Assembly (NCBI GenBank): GCA_024663395.1
Contig: JANFAH010000042.1
Span: forward strand, 542,018-606,017
Reading direction: 5' to 3'
Source of the DNA: Pisolithus tinctorius
Lineage: Eukaryota; Basidiomycota; Agaricomycetes; Boletales; Pisolithaceae
DNA: 64,000 nucleotides
This document shows positions 60,218 through 64,000 of the stretch, piece by piece. How positions within the stretch are numbered: the stretch's first letter is position 1; every line of letters begins with the position of its first letter. The position numbers and the translations under genes are program-made. A model generated the notes under the pieces. It was not told where the DNA came from. It did not search any database and worked only from the letters and a program-made list of their open reading frames with translations.

Positions 60218-61172
60218 TCTGCCATTCTAGCCTCTGGTGTGTTCCGAGCTTATATGTTGCCATTTGCATACATCTTCCTTACCATTCTTGAGAGAAAACT
60301 TTAAAATTTTTTTACCATATGCTTCTGAGATCTCGTGCACAGTACATATTGGTCGTCGATACACATCGTGTTCTGTATACCTCCAATACAATTAGTTTAT
60401 GCCCTGCGAATCGTTCTCATGTGACCAAGGTCAAAACTAACTGAAAAAAACATATTGTATGGATGACTGCCACAAAGAACAAAAAACATATGGTTTGAAC
60501 ACGAAAAAAACTCCAGTGAGACCCTCAGTGCAGCCTCTCAGCAATGTCAGTCTACTCCAGTGGACCGCTGCCAGTGGCTCTTAAGAGCTACTCATGAAGG
60601 TTTGTGGAGGCAAGACCCTCAGCATAGCCTCTCGGAAATGTCAGTCTACTATGGTGGACCGCCGCCAGTGGCTCTTACGAGCGACTCATGAAGGTTAGCA
60701 GATGTTGCCTTACATAAAGTATCTAGGGAATTCATTATGGCATTGGAGGCCTGTAGATGACACAACTATTTTTGGAATTGGCACGAGCCTCGCCTGAGGA
60801 CAGCATCTATATGACCTATTCTCACGTACACATAAACTACATCTAAAGACCGTGGGAATGGCCAAAAACTGCTGCCAAGGGTGGGTTGGCCATGATCACG
60901 GACGACAGCCGTGTTGCAAAAATGTTTAGGGTCATGCCAATGATGACAAATTGTAATAAGCATTATGAAACCCCTCTCCTGCTTAATAATGATCATCGTA
61001 ATGTTCTGGCAATGCAACGAGTTCCATTACTTCAGGGTAAGATTGCCGTAAGATCATCACAGCAGCATTGCAACGTGGTGGCTTGCGCTGCATGTTGTTG
61101 GTACGTACTTCCTCACGATCCCTGCCCTTTTTCCTGAACCACTGCAATCCCTTCATCTTCAGCATTTCGGAA
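60218..61172. other. Intergenic, AT-rich, with an 84-bp tandem duplication
   Basis: No gene in either strand. The repeat is listed separately. This is the boundary between the transposon-associated gene and the Plavaka element. Confidence 0.5.
60519..60696 (+). repeat. Two 84-bp direct repeats, 94-bp period
   Basis: AGACCCTCAG at 60519 and 60613 start near-identical units that both end GACTCATGAAGGTT or TACTCATGAAGGTT; they share TGTCAGTCTACT and GCCAGTGGCTCTTA. About ten of 84 positions differ. They are non-coding. Confidence 0.85.
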
Positions 61173-64000
61173 ATGGCCCCCATTCGTCATGCAAAATATA
61201 GCTATTCGGAAAAAATGCTTTCGAAAACATCCAAATGCCAGATCTGTGGAAAACTATTCAAACCTCAGGGCATCAAGAGCCATGCGACACACTGTGCAGC
61301 TCGTCAAACAAGGGAAATACAACGAATAGACGCTACTAAGGAATATGAGAGGGACAAGGAGCAAGGTGCATCTAGTTTTCATATGCTTTGTTTGTGATTC
61401 TCACTGTGTATTGACGTTCTCAGCTGAGGAATTGAGGGTAGCGTTGGTCACATCTGCATACTCGACAGTGCGCACACACATCACGCAGGCAGGCCCTTCT
61501 CAAGTAACCTGCACGCTTAATGAAGATAACGATGGATTGCCAAGTACATTTCAATTTCAACTATGCTACACCTGCACTTAAGGCTGTTTCTTTACAGCTC
61601 CCAACATTTCTCACTCAGGACACATGGATTTTGTTGATCAGGACATGTGGGAGCCTCATGGAGATCCTGCTGCACAAAGTGGTGAGTGCATGAATCAGTG
61701 CTACCTGGTTTCTGAGTGCGCCATACTAAGTACATACGTGCTTGATATGAATAGATCAATCAAATGTCTCCATGGTGAGTAATGGCAGTGACCAAACGCC
61801 ATCCCCTGAACAGCCACCTGCTGACTTCAAGACTGAGTTCCATCCCTGCAGCAATACCCCATCGCTTTTCCAGTCACAAGAAGAATTTGGTCAGCGTGCT
61901 GCTGCTACGATGGCCCCCGATCCACACCCATGGTGCCCATTTATTGAGGAGGGCGACTACTTGTTTGCTGAAATAGCGTTGCAAGTGGGCCTCAATGCGT
62001 CGCAGATCAATGGGCTGCTTTCCCTCATTTCACGCATCGTCCAAGGAAAGGCAAATGTTACCTTGTGGAACGATGTGACCTTCAACATGCATGGGACAGG
62101 GCGGCCATGCAGGTGACACGGTAAGTTCTTTCTCTTCATACACCGTGAGCTTCCGTGCATTCATCCACAAGCTTCTACTCTAGTTTACACGACACAATGT
62201 GACTGCACCTTATAAAGGAGAGAACTTAACATTCCCAGTTTATGCATGTTCGTTATGGGAGTGGGCTCTTGATCTCTTATCAAACCCCCTCCTTGCACCT
62301 CACTTCGTCTGGATGCCCAACAGGTCTTCCAACATAATGGCCATGAGTACGAGAGATTCTACTCAGAACCATGGACTGGTGATGGTGGGACATTCAAGTA
62401 TGTTGTAATGACCTGTACACTCTGTATATACCATGTTTAACTTGTGCTTGCTTCTAGTCTCAACCTCAGGTTGAAAATGCGGCCCTGTTGCTTTTATCCT
62501 CTATGCCGACCAACACGTCTAAGTTCCCACGGAACTGTCAAAGGTTATCCTGTCGTAGCTCGTTGTGGAAATCTGCCCATGAACATCAGAAATGGAGAAT
62601 GCTTTGGTGGCGGATGTGTCGTCAGCTGGTTACTATTGTAAGTTACTGAGTGCAGTCTTCAGCGTCCTTGCTCATGTATATTATGCAAGGTTCCTGAGTC
62701 CACCAAAGAAGAGGGGAAGACTGGCTACACCAATTACAAACACGTTATTTGGCATGAAGCATTCCTTTGTATCATTGATAGACTCGCCGAACTCTCAAAG
62801 CTAGGATACAAATATGAGTGCTATGACAAGATCACTCGGTGGCTCTTTCCCTTGATTCTTATCTTATCCGCTGACTATGAAGAACAGTAAGTCGAGGGCA
62901 CTACAAGTGCACATTAGACATACTAATAACTATGTTGACATTAGATGCATGATGAGCCTAATTCGAGGCATGAAGAGTAAATGCCCATGCCCAGTTTGGG
63001 TTCCTCTTGAGGAGTTATCCCACCTTGCCAAATCATTTCCAACGTGTACCATAAGACAGGCAAAAGAAGCCCTCACCATCTATCAGGAAAAGAAGTCAGC
63101 CGGTGAACCAATCCTCAAAGCCCTCAGGCTTCGGCCAGTTGCAGTGAGTTTGTATTTATTGATGACTCTTACCAACCACATAACCAAATCACAAGAACGT
63201 TTTCTGGAAGGTTGAGAACTCGGAGCTGGAGGAAGCTGTGAGCTTTGACCGCCTCCATGCTCTGCATGACGGTCTCTTTGGGCACCACTCACTCGAAGAA
63301 CTCAAGATTCTCTTAAGCAAATTACCGTGTAAATATGCAGCACAACTTGAGGAGCAGTACGTATTACCCTCTATTTACTTCGCTAAGACATCCTAATCCT
63401 AAATTGAATGCAGGCTTGCAGCATTTCCAAGCTGGTGAGATTTGGCGCACTTCAATGGCATCCTACATGTAAGCTATGCTGATGGGAACAAACTCCGAGA
63501 TCTCGTGCAGGTGAGATTCTTCTTTGATTTCCCAGCATAAGCTAACGAACTCACAAGCAAACCTTCTACGCCGCTTTGAATATTCTCACAAACAACGTAA
63601 GCCGTGAAGGGTACCAGCTCCTACGGATGCTCCGCAGCTACTTGGAATTGGACATCTCATTGGCTGGACGTGCACACTGACAGGACCCTTGAATTGATAG
63701 AGAGGGAGCAGTTGGTTTCGGGAGTGAGCTAAAGGTGCGTGATATTTCCTTGCTGTTAGAGTTGACTGTTGATCCCCCACTCTGACCTAGGAGTATGTCT
63801 CCCGAGTGGCTAATGGTGAGCTAGCAGAACACCTCAAGACGGACTGGAATTTTCCAAAGGTCCATCTTTGGAAACATGTTGTGTGGGATATTCAGAATAA
63901 AGGAGCAGCCCATAACTACAGCACTCGGCCCAATGAGAAAATGCACGGCTCACTTAAAGATGCCTATCAGGACCGCTCAAATGGTAAGGACGTTGCCATT
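61173..64000 (+). pseudogene. Plavaka-type transposase, decayed, runs off the window
   Basis: Start MAPIRHAKYSYSEKMLSKTS with a C2HC-type zinc finger (CQICGKLFKPQGIKSHATHC). After short introns the Plavaka family pattern appears: DYLFAEIALQVGLNASQING, FTRHNVTAPYKGENLTFPVY, LWEWALDLLSNPLLAPHFVW, FILYADQ (catalytic-type Asp), GTVKGYPVVARCGNLPMNI, RWLFPLILILSADYEEQ, CMMSLIRGMKSKCPCPV, HDGLFGHHSLEEL, DLAHFNGILHVSYADGNKLR, WNFPKVHLWKHVVWDIQNKG and STRPNEKMHG. It is a cut-and-paste transposase of the CACTA-related Plavaka group. Missing bases in G, A and T runs (near 62080, 62313, 62513, 63718), a TGA in place of Arg at about 63437, and a shift near 63665 make this copy inactive as written. Confidence 0.78.

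Noticed and set aside
49951..64000. A TET/JBP dioxygenase gene next to the KDZ element
   Set aside because: Looked for because of the known association in basidiomycetes; no 2-oxoglutarate dioxygenase HxD...H arrangement was found in the open frames.
1..64000. CRISPR array, tRNA or rRNA genes, telomere repeats
   Set aside because: No regularly spaced repeats, no cloverleaf or rRNA core sequence and no TTAGGG-type tracts were noticed by eye.

Overview
The window is repeat-rich nuclear DNA from a filamentous basidiomycete, most likely an Agaricomycete. The evidence is short (about 45-80 bp) GT-AG introns, genes on both strands, fungal-type host genes (GYF-domain, F-box, RING, WD40 and SYF2 sequences), and three DNA-transposon families that I know mainly from Agaricomycotes: KDZ with a Ulp1 tail, Tnp2-type CACTA, and Plavaka. 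Several repetitive ORFs remind me of Boletales genomes, but that is recollection, not a search.

Layout. 1-674: left flank with repeat-derived ORFs. 675-13307 and 36860-49671: two arms of a very large, nearly identical inverted repeat (about 12.6 and 12.8 kb) around a 23.5-kb spacer. In sense order each arm holds the 3' end of a membrane-anchored helical protein gene, a truncated GYF-domain gene with a stop inside the GYF fold, a long acidic transposon-associated gene with a 4 x 72-bp coding repeat, a tetratricopeptide relic, a 337-codon unknown ORF and the start of a further gene. The spacer carries a small RING-finger gene, a Tnp2/CACTA transposase, an intact F-box gene, two inverted SYF2 3' fragments, a WD40 gene with one frameshift, the full membrane-anchored helical protein gene, and long stretches without a convincing gene. 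To the right of the second arm are a nearly intact KDZ transposase fused to a Ulp1-type protease, a convergent small ORF, a long multi-exon transposon-associated gene with a duplicated exon, and a decayed Plavaka transposase that runs off the window.

The right arm looks like the older arrangement: the gene at its inner end is complete there, while the left copy is cut mid-gene and joined to unrelated DNA. Comparing the arms shows how this DNA changes. Many substitutions are CpG transitions (several make CGA-to-TGA stops), and most single-base indels I could check are one A or T placed between the C and G of a CpG. The same mark explains frameshifts in transposon genes outside the repeat. It is either an unusual mutational signature or a systematic sequencing/assembly error, and I consider it the observation most worth testing.

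Functionally this is a transposon graveyard with captured or duplicated host gene pieces and a few probably live genes (F-box, RING, perhaps KDZ-Ulp1). I see no tRNA, rRNA or CRISPR array and no organised host pathway.
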